DNA of 64,000 bases, from the NCBI RefSeq assembly GCF_001182745.1, contig NZ_LN868938.1, positions 1,426,001 through 1,490,000 of the forward strand. The letters run 5' to 3'. Source of the stretch: Nocardia farcinica. Lineage in GTDB: Bacteria; Actinomycetota; Actinomycetes; Mycobacteriales; Mycobacteriaceae. Below the pieces are notes generated by a model, which was given only the letters and a program-made list of their open reading frames with translations, was not told the origin of the DNA and made no database searches. The position numbers and the translations under genes are program-made. Shown one piece after another: positions 54,966-62,920 of the stretch. Position 1 is the first letter of the stretch. Every line of letters starts with the position of its first letter.

Positions 54966-56288
54966 ATGCGATCACCCCGTCGCCGTCACGTCCTGGCCGT
55001 CGTCGCGGTAACCACGGCCGCGCTCTTGCTCGGCGGCCCCACCACCGCCCAGGCACAGCCCGCGCCCGACCGGGTGGCGCCACTCGGCAACGACTTCCTC
55101 TGGGGTGTCGCCTCCTCGGGCTATCAGTCCGAAGGCCAGGCGCCCGACAGCAATTGGTCCCGCTATGTCGCCCAGGGCAAGACCGAGGACCCGTACGCGA
55201 ACAGCGTGGATTTCTTCGGCCGCTACCGCTCCGACATCCAGCTCGCCGCCGACCTCGGTGTGCGCGTGTACCGGATCGGCATCGAATGGGCCCGCGTGCA
55301 GCCGCGCCCGGGCGAGTGGGACGAGCAGGGGTTCCGCTTCTACGACGATGTGGTCGCCGCCATCCGCGCGGCGGGGATGCGGCCGATGATCACCCTCGAC
55401 CACTGGGTCTACCCCGGCTGGGCCGTCGACCGGGGCGGGTGGGGCAACCCGGGGATCGTCGAGGACTGGCTGACCAACGCGCGCCGGGTGATCGACCGTT
55501 ACGCGCCCGCCGACCCGCTGTGGGTCACCTTCAACGAGCCGCTGATGTACCAGATCAACGAGGTGCGCCACGGCGGCCTCTCCCCCACCGACGTCCCGGC
55601 GATGCACGACCGGATCGCGCGGGCCCACAACGCGATCTACGACCACATCCACGCCGTGCAGCCCGGCGCGATGGTCACCAGCAACGTGGCCTACATCCCC
55701 GCCGTCGAGGACGTGGTGAACAAACCGCTGCTCGACAAGATCGGCGGCAAACTCGACTACATCGGCATCGACTACTACTACGGCGTCGCGCCCGACGCGG
55801 TGACCGAGGAATGGAGTTTCGCCGAGCTCTGGAAGAACCCGCTGCACGCCGAGGGCATCTATTACGCGCTACGGCACTACGCGCGCGCCTTCCCGGGAAA
55901 GCCGCTCTACATCGTGGAGAACGGCATGCCCACCGAGAACGGCCACCCCCGCGCCGATGGCTACGGCCGCGCGGACAACCTGCGCGACACCGTCTACTGG
56001 CTGCAGCGCGCGGTCGCCGACGGCATGAACGTGCTGGGCTACAACTACTGGAGTCTCACCGACAACTACGAATGGGGCTCCTACACACCGCGTTTCGGCC
56101 TCTACACCGTCGACGTCCGCACCGATCCCACCCTCACCCGCCGACCCACCGACGCCGTGGCCGCCTACCGGGAGATCACCGCGTCCGGCGGCGTGCCCGC
56201 GGACTACCGCCCCACCCGCGACCCGAAGCTCTGCTCGCTGGTCGACGGGCTCTCGAGCTGCCTCGAACCGGTGACGCTGACCCGGTGA
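54966..56288 (+). CDS. Secreted glycoside hydrolase family 1 protein
   Basis: The 440-residue protein has a signal peptide (RSPRRRHVLAVVAVTTAALL, cleavage near AQA-QP at 30) and a GH1 TIM barrel. The acid/base Glu191 is in TFNEP and the nucleophile Glu318 is in YIVENG. The substrate-site DHW and YNYWSLTDNYEW are also present. GH1 enzymes are retaining beta-glycosidases; secretion suggests use of extracellular plant- or glycan-derived sugars. A Cys pair near the C-terminus (LCSLVDGLSSC) may form a disulfide. It is monocistronic. Confidence 0.92.
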   Translation: MRSPRRRHVLAVVAVTTAALLLGGPTTAQAQPAPDRVAPLGNDFLWGVASSGYQSEGQAPDSNWSRYVAQGKTEDPYANSVDFFGRYRSDIQLAADLGVRVYRIGIEWARVQPRPGEWDEQGFRFYDDVVAAIRAAGMRPMITLDHWVYPGWAVDRGGWGNPGIVEDWLTNARRVIDRYAPADPLWVTFNEPLMYQINEVRHGGLSPTDVPAMHDRIARAHNAIYDHIHAVQPGAMVTSNVAYIPAVEDVVNKPLLDKIGGKLDYIGIDYYYGVAPDAVTEEWSFAELWKNPLHAEGIYYALRHYARAFPGKPLYIVENGMPTENGHPRADGYGRADNLRDTVYWLQRAVADGMNVLGYNYWSLTDNYEWGSYTPRFGLYTVDVRTDPTLTRRPTDAVAAYREITASGGVPADYRPTRDPKLCSLVDGLSSCLEPVTLTR

Positions 56289-56304
56289 CGCTGCCCCGGT
56301 GAAC

Positions 56305-57570
56305 TCAGGCCCGGCGGCGTACTCGCGCGCCGTCGGGCCCGGCGGCGGGCTCGGCCGTGCGGTGCGTGCGGGCGACCAGGGCCGAGCGCAGGTACCACAA
56401 CCCGGAGGGGTTGGTGGGGTCGAAGCCGATCAGGTGACCGATGCGCTTGAGGCGGTAGTCGACGGTGTTGGTGTGCACGTGCAGCAGCCGGGCGGTGCGC
56501 TGTCGATTGAGGTTGGTGGAGATGTGCACGCGCAGGGTTTCCAGCAGCTCGGGGTACTCCTCGAGGGGATCGAGCAGCCCGCCGAGGTACTCGCGGGCGG
56601 GGCCGGGCCGGGTGAGCTGGTATTCCAGGGCCAGATCGGTGAACCGGTAGAGTCCGGGCTCGCTGTGCATGCGCTGCACCATGTCGAGCAGTTCGTGGGC
56701 CTGGTCGGCGGCCTGCGGTACCCGGTCCGGCTCGGCGGCCACCACCGCGGCCCGCACCGGCACCTGCGCGGCCCCCGACAGGCGGGCGACCAGGTCGTCC
56801 AGCGCCTCGTCCGCGCAGGCGTCGGTGGGGATCAGGACGGTGCCGCCGTCCACGCTGAGCAGTGACAACGCGGCCTCGCCGACCCGGGTCGCCAGCTCGG
56901 CCTGTACTCTGCGCAGCTTGCGCCGGGCGACGACGCCGCCGTCCAGTGCCGGGTTGTGCTCGTCGGGGTGCTGCGGAACCGCCAGGGCCAGGACGTGATA
57001 CGACGCGGCGATCGGAATGCCGCACTCACGCACCATGGTCGAGGTGGTGTTGCCCGCGAGCAGTGCCGAGGTGAGGGTGTGCACCGCGGTGTGGTGTTCA
57101 CCGACGACCGCGCGCAGCTCCCGCACATAGGCGGCGGAGACGGCCACGGTGATGGCGTCGAGGATCTCCATGAACCGGCGCGCCACGTTGATCAGGCTCT
57201 CGTAATCCTGTGCGCTGGCCTGGGATTGGATCAGATCGAAACTGAGTTTGAAGCCCTCGTGGATGGCGTGCTGGATGGTGTCGATCGGGATGCCCTCGCG
57301 CGCCCAGCCCGCCGCCGCGGCGGCGACCTCGTCGATGTTCTCGCCGATCTCGTGACCGTCGAGCATCCGCATGGTCAATTCCAGGCAGGCGCGGGTGACC
57401 GCGGTGACGTCGCCGGCCAGCGCGTCGCCGGGCAGCGTTCCGCACGGCACGACGTTCTCGACGAAATGGCCTACCATTCGCCGGGAGATCGTGCGAACAT
57501 CCCGCAGGTGCGTCGACGCGGGCCGGCCGGAGACGATCAGGTCCGGATCGGCCGTGGGTGGTGGGGTCAT
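56305..57570 (-). CDS. PucR/CdaR-type transcriptional regulator
   Basis: The 421-residue protein has an N-terminal all-helical region (about 1-150), a GGDEF-like-derived central domain (about 165-330) and a C-terminal PucR HTH (TLRVHISTNLNRQRTARLLHVHTNTVDYRLKRIGHLIGFDP). These regulators often activate purine or amino-acid metabolism genes in actinobacteria, but no such target adjoins it. ATG 57570 has GGAAGGAA upstream. It is convergent with the GH1 gene and divergent from a TetR gene. Confidence 0.88.
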   Translation of the reverse strand: MTPPPTADPDLIVSGRPASTHLRDVRTISRRMVGHFVENVVPCGTLPGDALAGDVTAVTRACLELTMRMLDGHEIGENIDEVAAAAAGWAREGIPIDTIQHAIHEGFKLSFDLIQSQASAQDYESLINVARRFMEILDAITVAVSAAYVRELRAVVGEHHTAVHTLTSALLAGNTTSTMVRECGIPIAASYHVLALAVPQHPDEHNPALDGGVVARRKLRRVQAELATRVGEAALSLLSVDGGTVLIPTDACADEALDDLVARLSGAAQVPVRAAVVAAEPDRVPQAADQAHELLDMVQRMHSEPGLYRFTDLALEYQLTRPGPAREYLGGLLDPLEEYPELLETLRVHISTNLNRQRTARLLHVHTNTVDYRLKRIGHLIGFDPTNPSGLWYLRSALVARTHRTAEPAAGPDGARVRRRA

Positions 57571-57716
57571 CGAGATTCCTTCCGCCCGGGTAACGCAGCG
57601 ATTCAACCTAACGGCAATCGCGTGCTCGCTGGGAGGCGCAGGCGTCCGGTTTGTGATACTCGACGAGCGCTCCGGCGGCCCGTTGTGATCATCGCCAGCC
57701 GGATGGGGTGGTGTTC

Positions 57717-57722
57717 TAGACT
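57717..57722 (+). promoter_or_regulatory. -10 element for leaderless tetR
   Basis: TAGACT lies six bases before GTG 57729, the spacing expected when transcription starts on the start codon. No Shine-Dalgarno sequence is present. Confidence 0.5.
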
Positions 57723-57728
57723 CGGTGC

Positions 57729-58460
57729 GTGTCGATCTCCGCGTCACCCGATCCGCCGCGCGGCGGCAGACAGGCGCGTTGGCAGCCGCACAACGACCGG
57801 CGCCGCGAGCGCATCGTCGCCGCGCTCATCGAGCTGATCGAGGAGACCCCGCCGGGCATCGAGGTGCCGATGCAGCGGATCACCGAGCGGGCGGGGCTGG
57901 CGAAATCGGTGGTCTACCGGCAGTTCTCCGGCCGGGACGAACTCGACCGCCGGGCCAGGACGGCCATCTCCGATCAGTTCGCCGACACCCTGGCCACCGC
58001 GCTGGACGTCTCGGTCGGCTCGATCAACGAGATCCTGCACCGCGCCATCGCCGCGGTGGTCGACTGGATCGACGGGCACGCCAGCCTCTACGAATTCCTG
58101 CGCCGCGGCCCGGCGCTGGGCGACCCCGACGACGTCGACGGCGTGAGCAGCCTGAAGGACCGTATCGCCGCGGACACCCGCGGGCTGGTGTCCGGCTTGG
58201 CGGGCGTGATCGGCGTGGTGGACGAGCCGGTGGTCGACACCATGACCTTCGCCATCGTCTCGATGACCGAGGCGACGGTCACCCGCTGGGTGCGCAGTCC
58301 GGACCGGTTGATGGACCGGGACCGGCTGGTCACCGAACTCGCCGGGTACGCGTGGAGCGTGCTCGACGGCGTGTGCCGGGCCCAGGGTCTGCTCATCGAT
58401 CCGGACGAGCCGCTGTTGTCGGTGCTCACCCGGCTCTCCGACGTGCAGACCCCGGGCTGA
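57729..58460 (+). CDS. TetR family transcriptional regulator
   Basis: The 243-residue protein has a 23-residue Arg/Pro-rich lead, a TetR HTH (RERIVAALIELIEETPPGIEVPMQRITERAGLAKSVVYRQFSGRDEL) and a helical effector domain. Its stop is three bases from the convergent stop of the diiron oxygenase gene. Its target is not clear; the PucR gene is divergent. Confidence 0.88.
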   Translation: MSISASPDPPRGGRQARWQPHNDRRRERIVAALIELIEETPPGIEVPMQRITERAGLAKSVVYRQFSGRDELDRRARTAISDQFADTLATALDVSVGSINEILHRAIAAVVDWIDGHASLYEFLRRGPALGDPDDVDGVSSLKDRIAADTRGLVSGLAGVIGVVDEPVVDTMTFAIVSMTEATVTRWVRSPDRLMDRDRLVTELAGYAWSVLDGVCRAQGLLIDPDEPLLSVLTRLSDVQTPG

Positions 58461-58463
58461 CGG

Positions 58464-59453
58464 TCACGCCGCCCGGCGCTCGGGTTCGCTGCGGTAGCGC
58501 GAGGCTTCCCCGTCGACGTTGAGCAGCGCCCACAGCCGCTTGGTCACCGGGTTCATCAGGCCGAGTTCGTCGGCGAGTTTGCGCACGTCGCCGAAGTAGC
58601 CGGCCAGGATGCGCTTGGAGTGCGGCGCGCGCCAGAACGCTTCCTTGAAGACCTCGCGGGGCACGTCGAACTTCTCGGCGAACGAGCGCGGCGGCACCAT
58701 GATCTCGCCGGCCAGCCACCGCATCACCACCGGGAAGGCGACCGCGCACACCGCCCGGCCCGCGGGCGTCATGTGCTCGAGGTGCGCCTTGAGGAACTCG
58801 TTGGCGAACGAGATGTGACGGGCCTCCTCGGCGATGTGGATCTGCATGCACCGGCGCACGGCGGGCGGGATGTTGCCGCCGTCGCGCAGCAGCGCCTTCT
58901 GGTAGTGGTCGATCGGCTCCTCGCCGCCGAGGATCCCGATGAACAGGATGGCCGGGGCGAAGCCGCCCGCGACGCCGATGAACGGCGAGAGCCTGCGGAA
59001 GATCGGCCGCATGCCCGGCACGTCGTCACCGATGCGGTTGACCAGTTCCTGGAACATCTGGATGTGGTTGCACTCTTCGGTCATCTCGTGCAGGCAGTAC
59101 CGGAACTCCGGTGACTGGTTCGGCAGCTTCATGATGTACTGCATCATTCCGCGGATGAGCACACTCTCGAAGGCGGCGCCGACCTTGATCGCGTTGGCGG
59201 TGCGCCAGCGGCCGATCTCGATCTGCCGCTCCACGGGCAGGTTGCGGTACCACGAGGTCGCGCCGAGCGGATCGTAGTCCGGCGACAGGATCCAGCGCGG
59301 GTCGTTCTTGTCGATCCCGAGTTCCGGGGAGTCCCAGTCGATGTCGAGATACGGGTCGAATTTGCGGTGCACCGATCCGTCCGACAGGGTCGCCAGGGCG
59401 TCCCGGTACTCCTGATCGAACAGTCCGGCACGTACCGATTCGGACAGCGTCAT
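58464..59453 (-). CDS. AurF-like diiron oxygenase
   Basis: The 329-residue protein belongs to the AurF (PF11583) ferritin-like family. Candidate diiron ligands are Glu96 (AAFESVL), Glu127/His130 (EECNHIQMF), Glu179 and Glu209-His213 (EEARHISF). AurF N-oxygenates p-aminobenzoate; mycobacterial and nocardial relatives have unknown substrates. ATG 59453 follows GAGG. A -35/-10 pair with a dyad in its spacer lies 70-100 bp upstream, directly downstream of a TetR gene that is probably its regulator. Confidence 0.85.
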   Translation of the reverse strand: MTLSESVRAGLFDQEYRDALATLSDGSVHRKFDPYLDIDWDSPELGIDKNDPRWILSPDYDPLGATSWYRNLPVERQIEIGRWRTANAIKVGAAFESVLIRGMMQYIMKLPNQSPEFRYCLHEMTEECNHIQMFQELVNRIGDDVPGMRPIFRRLSPFIGVAGGFAPAILFIGILGGEEPIDHYQKALLRDGGNIPPAVRRCMQIHIAEEARHISFANEFLKAHLEHMTPAGRAVCAVAFPVVMRWLAGEIMVPPRSFAEKFDVPREVFKEAFWRAPHSKRILAGYFGDVRKLADELGLMNPVTKRLWALLNVDGEASRYRSEPERRAA

Positions 59454-59522
59454 CGATGCCTCCTCGTTCCCGCCGGCGCGCCGCGCCGGCTCTGCGCACG
59501 CGGGGTGCGTGATGTGATCCAG

Positions 59523-59550
59523 AATATATGGGACTACCGGTCCCACACAA
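59523..59550 (-). promoter_or_regulatory. Promoter with TetR-type operator for the diiron oxygenase
   Basis: On the minus strand, TTGTGT (59550-59545) and TATATT (59528-59523) form a -35/-10 pair with a 16-bp spacer. TGGGAC-N5-GTCCCA (59529-59545), a perfect 6-5-6 dyad, fills that spacer. The TetR gene immediately upstream is the obvious candidate repressor. Confidence 0.6.
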
Positions 59551-59595
59551 CACCCCGGGTGTCGTTCGCGCGTCCGGGCCGCGAATCGTCGCGGC

Positions 59596-60291
59596 TCAGG
59601 CGGGCAGGCCGAGGAGTTCGACCAGGTTCTCGACCAGCAGCTCGAACAGTTCGTCCCGGTCGGCGAAGGTGTCGCGGCCGTACATGTCGAACACGTCGAA
59701 CCCGACCGCGCCGAACAACGCGGTCCACACCGAGACCAGGCGCGGCACCAGCCCGTCCGGCAGCCGGACCCCGAATTCCGCGCCCACCCGGGCGAAGCTG
59801 CGGGCCAGGTCCGGCGAGACCCGGACCGGCCGCGCCGGCTCGGTGAGCAGGCCGCGCTCGTGGGCGTCGGCCGCGATCCGCAGCAGGGCGGCGATCACCC
59901 TGGTGCCGGGATCGACGGTCTGTTCGGCGGGTGCGTCGTAGCCGGGCACCGGGGTGCCGAACAGCAGCCCGTACCAGGCCGGTTCCGCCAGCGCCCACGC
60001 CCGCACGGCCCGTGCGGCGGCCCGCAGCCGCTCGGCCGGGTCCTCGGGCGCGGCCGCGATCGCCGCGTCCACCGCGTCGCCGAGCGCGTTGTAGCCGTCG
60101 ACCACCAGCAGCGTGAGCAGTTCGTCGCGACTGGCGACGTACCGGTACACCGCCGAGGAGACCACCCCGAGATCGCGCGCCACCGCGCGCAGCGACAGCG
60201 CGGCCGCGCCGTGCAGAGCCAGATGTTCGCGGCCGATGCGCTTGATGTCCTCCATGGTCCGGGCCCTGGCCCGCTGGCGGGGTGTGGTCAT
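59596..60291 (-). CDS. TetR family transcriptional regulator
   Basis: The 231-residue protein has a TetR HTH (REHLALHGAAALSLRAVARDLGVVSSAVYRYVASRDELL) and a TetR_C_13/WHG-like effector domain (AWALAEPAWYGLLFGTPVPGY). ATG 60291 is used; a GTG at 60300 would add three residues. It lies 142 bp upstream of the AurF-like gene on the same strand, with a dyad inside that gene's promoter, so it likely represses it. Confidence 0.9.
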   Translation of the reverse strand: MTTPRQRARARTMEDIKRIGREHLALHGAAALSLRAVARDLGVVSSAVYRYVASRDELLTLLVVDGYNALGDAVDAAIAAAPEDPAERLRAAARAVRAWALAEPAWYGLLFGTPVPGYDAPAEQTVDPGTRVIAALLRIAADAHERGLLTEPARPVRVSPDLARSFARVGAEFGVRLPDGLVPRLVSVWTALFGAVGFDVFDMYGRDTFADRDELFELLVENLVELLGLPA

Positions 60292-60312
60292 GTCCCACAC
60301 CCTAGGCGGCGC

Positions 60313-61008
60313 TCAGGCCTCGGATTCGCGGACCGCGCGGTCGATCTCGTCGGCCAGGGTGGCGCCGGCGACCTCGCGGGCGGCGGCGCGGAAACGCTCA
60401 CGGAACCGGCTGTGGTCGATGCCGATCCCTTCGCCGCCGTAGCTCGTCGCGGCCGCGTCGCGGAAGGTCGCGACGATCTCGTCGGCGAGTTCGGCCAACC
60501 GGGTCCTGATCAGTTTCCGCAGCGCGCCGCTGAGGGTGATGTCGGTGCCCAGGTCGTAGAGGATGAGCGCGCCTTTGAGCATGGGCTGGTCGGGAATGCG
60601 CCAGCCGCCCTCGCACCGGTGCAGGTACTCGGCCGCGATCAGTTCGTCGAGGATGTCGGCGCGCCGGTCGCCGAGCAGGGCGGTGAGCTGGTCGTCGTCG
60701 AGCACCGCCGATTGCTCGCCCGCGCCGGGATAGCGGGGATCGAGGACCGCGCGCCAATCCGCCGGGGCGCCCGACTGTGCCTGGACGTCGAACACCTCGC
60801 GGATCGCGTCGAGGCGCAGCCCGCGCGCCTGCATCTCGGCGATGTCGCGCAGGCGGGCGAGGTGATCGTCGCCGTAGACGGCTTCCTTGCCCGCGCGGCC
60901 GGGCTTGGGCAGCACGCCCAGCGAGTGGTAGTAGCGGATGGTGCGCGCCGGGACGCCGCTGAGTTCGGCGAGCTGCGAGCGGCTGTAGCGGGACACGACT
61001 GTCAGCAT
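60313..61008 (-). CDS. MerR family transcriptional regulator
   Basis: The 231-residue protein has an N-terminal MerR HTH (YSRSQLAELSGVPARTIRYYHSLGVLPKPGRAG, then YGDDHLARLRDIAEMQARGLRLDAIREVF) and a long C-terminal helical domain of unknown ligand. It is divergent from a ChoD-like GMC oxidase; a perfect dyad sits in the shared 88-bp gap. ATG 61008 or GTG 60996 may be the start. Confidence 0.87.
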   Translation of the reverse strand: MLTVVSRYSRSQLAELSGVPARTIRYYHSLGVLPKPGRAGKEAVYGDDHLARLRDIAEMQARGLRLDAIREVFDVQAQSGAPADWRAVLDPRYPGAGEQSAVLDDDQLTALLGDRRADILDELIAAEYLHRCEGGWRIPDQPMLKGALILYDLGTDITLSGALRKLIRTRLAELADEIVATFRDAAATSYGGEGIGIDHSRFRERFRAAAREVAGATLADEIDRAVRESEA

Positions 61009-61030
61009 AGAGCGCCACCTCCCGCCTTCG

Positions 61031-61059
61031 TTGACAGTTCCTACTGTCGGCGTTAGCGT
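61031..61059 (+). promoter_or_regulatory. MerR-type promoter of the GMC oxidase gene
   Basis: A consensus -35 TTGACA (61031-61036) and a TAGCGT hexamer (61054-61059) are 17 bp apart. The dyad GACAGT-TCCT-ACTGTC (61033-61048) starts inside the -35 and fills the spacer, the layout used by MerR-type activators. The divergent MerR protein is the likely ligand. Confidence 0.55.
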
Positions 61060-61096
61060 AGCGCGCGTCACTGCCGACGCGACCGAGGAGTTCCGC

Positions 61097-62830
61097 ATGA
61101 CCCAGCGAGAAACCGACTTCGACGTGCTCATCGTCGGTTCCGGGTTCGGTGGCAGCGTCACCGCGCTGCGCCTGGTCGAGAAGGGCTACCGGGTCGGCGT
61201 GCTCGAGGCCGGACAGCGCTTCGCCGACCACGAGCTGCCCAAGACCAGCTGGGACGTGCGCAAGTTCCTGTGGGCGCCCGCTCTGGGGTGCTACGGCATC
61301 CAGCGCATCCATCTGCTGCGCGACGTGCTCATCCTCGGCGGCGCGGGGGTCGGCGGCGGCTCGCTGAACTACGCCAACACCCTCTACGTGCCGCCGGAGC
61401 CGTTCTTCCGCGACCCGCAGTGGCGCGACATCACCGACTGGCGCGAGGAACTGACGCCGTACTACGAGCAGGCCCAGAAGATGCTCGGCGTGGTCCGCAA
61501 CCCGCACATGACGCCCGCCGACGAGGTCTTCAAGAAGGTCGCCGACGACATGGGCTTCGGCGACACCTTCGTGCAGACCCCGGTCGGCGTGTTCTTCGGG
61601 GAGCCGGGAAAGACCGTGCCCGACCCCTACTTCGGGGGCGTCGGCCCCGAGCGCACCGGGTGTGTCGAGTGCGGTGACTGCATGGTCGGCTGCAAATACG
61701 GGGCCAAGAACACCCTGGTGAAGAACTACCTCTATCTCGCCGAGCAGGCGGGCGCACAGGTGGTGCCGATGACCACGGTCACCGCGATCCGCCCGCTCCC
61801 GGACGGCACCTGGGACGTGGAGACCAAGCGCACCGGCAAGCTGATCGGCAAGCAGCCCAAGACCTACACCGCGGGCCACGTGGTGCTGGCGGCAGGCACC
61901 CGCGGCACCCAGCAACTGCTGTTCGCCATGCGCGACAAGGGGGTGCTGCCCAAGCTCTCCGACCGCCTCGGCGTGCTGACCCGCACCAACTCCGAGTCCA
62001 TCGTCGGCGCCGCCACCAAGACGCTGCAGCCCGGCCAGGACTTCACCAAGGGCGTGGCGATCACCTCCTCGATCCACCCCACCCCCGACACCCACATCGA
62101 ACCGGTCCGGTACGGCAAGGGCTCCAACTTCATGGGCCTGCTCCAGACGCTGATGGTGGACGGTGGCGGCCGCATCCCGCGCTGGCTGAAATTCCTGCTG
62201 CTGGTGCTGCGCCGCCCGCTGGACCTGCTCAGCTTCCTGAGCACCAAGAACTGGAGCGAGCGCACCATCATCTCGCTGGTGATGCAGCACCTGGACAACT
62301 CCATCACCACCTACACCAAACGCGGCCTGTTCGGTCGCAAGATGACCTCGAAACAGGGCCACGGCCAACCGAATCCGACCTGGATCCCGGTGGGCAACCA
62401 GGTGACCCGCAAGGTCGCCGAGGAGATCGGCGGCATCGCGGGCGGCAGCTGGGGTGAGATCTTCAACATCCCGCTCACCGCGCACTTCCTCGGCGGCGCG
62501 GCGATCGGCGCCGACCCCGAGCACGGCGTCATCGACCCGTACCACCGCGTCTACGGCTACCCCACGCTGAGCGTGGTGGACGGTGCCGCGGTCTCGGCCA
62601 ACCTGGGCGTCAACCCGTCACTCACCATCACCGCGCAGGCCGAGCGGGCCGCCGCCTACTGGCCGAACAAGGGCGAGCAGGACAAGCGCCCGCCGCAGGG
62701 CGAGGGCTACCGCCGGATCGACCCGGTGCCGCCGGTGCGCCCGGTGGTGCCCGCCGAGGCCCCCGCCGCCCTGGTGCTGCCGATCAGTCCGGTGCGCCGC
62801 ACCGAGCAGGACACGCCCGCCGCGGGCTGA
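61097..62830 (+). CDS. choD: GMC-family oxidoreductase, ChoD-like (cholesterol oxidase-type)
   Basis: The 577-residue flavoenzyme has the FAD motif VGSGFGGSVTALRL (13-26), the GGAGVGGGSLNYANT flavin loop and the C-terminal NLGVNPSLTITAQAERAA. A cysteine cluster CVECGDCMVGC (about 189-199) is shared with mycobacterial Rv3409c (ChoD) and suggests an Fe-S or metal site. ChoD was named as a cholesterol oxidase, but its true substrate is disputed. The last 60 residues are Pro-rich. It is followed by a second GMC gene, 90 bp away. Confidence 0.85.
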   Translation: MTQRETDFDVLIVGSGFGGSVTALRLVEKGYRVGVLEAGQRFADHELPKTSWDVRKFLWAPALGCYGIQRIHLLRDVLILGGAGVGGGSLNYANTLYVPPEPFFRDPQWRDITDWREELTPYYEQAQKMLGVVRNPHMTPADEVFKKVADDMGFGDTFVQTPVGVFFGEPGKTVPDPYFGGVGPERTGCVECGDCMVGCKYGAKNTLVKNYLYLAEQAGAQVVPMTTVTAIRPLPDGTWDVETKRTGKLIGKQPKTYTAGHVVLAAGTRGTQQLLFAMRDKGVLPKLSDRLGVLTRTNSESIVGAATKTLQPGQDFTKGVAITSSIHPTPDTHIEPVRYGKGSNFMGLLQTLMVDGGGRIPRWLKFLLLVLRRPLDLLSFLSTKNWSERTIISLVMQHLDNSITTYTKRGLFGRKMTSKQGHGQPNPTWIPVGNQVTRKVAEEIGGIAGGSWGEIFNIPLTAHFLGGAAIGADPEHGVIDPYHRVYGYPTLSVVDGAAVSANLGVNPSLTITAQAERAAAYWPNKGEQDKRPPQGEGYRRIDPVPPVRPVVPAEAPAALVLPISPVRRTEQDTPAAG

Positions 62831-62841
62831 CCCACCGCTCG

Positions 62842-62874
62842 CCACCCCACTTCGGCGAAACACCGCCGGGGTGG
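62842..62874 (+). terminator. Hairpin after the choD-like gene
   Basis: CCACCC/GGGTGG (62842-62847 with 62869-62874) and an inner CGGCG/CGCCG (62853-62857 with 62864-62868) form a two-part stem with a 5-nt bulge and an AAACAC loop. No T-tract follows, so termination strength is uncertain. Confidence 0.35.
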
Positions 62875-62920
62875 GCCGCGTGCTCGTATCTTGGCCCTAG
62901 CAGCAGATCGGAGTGGGACA

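Noticed and set aside
56268..56302. Short direct repeat of CCGGTGACGCTG at the end of the GH1 gene
   Set aside because: Two imperfect copies around the stop codon are best explained as a small local duplication and carry no clear function.
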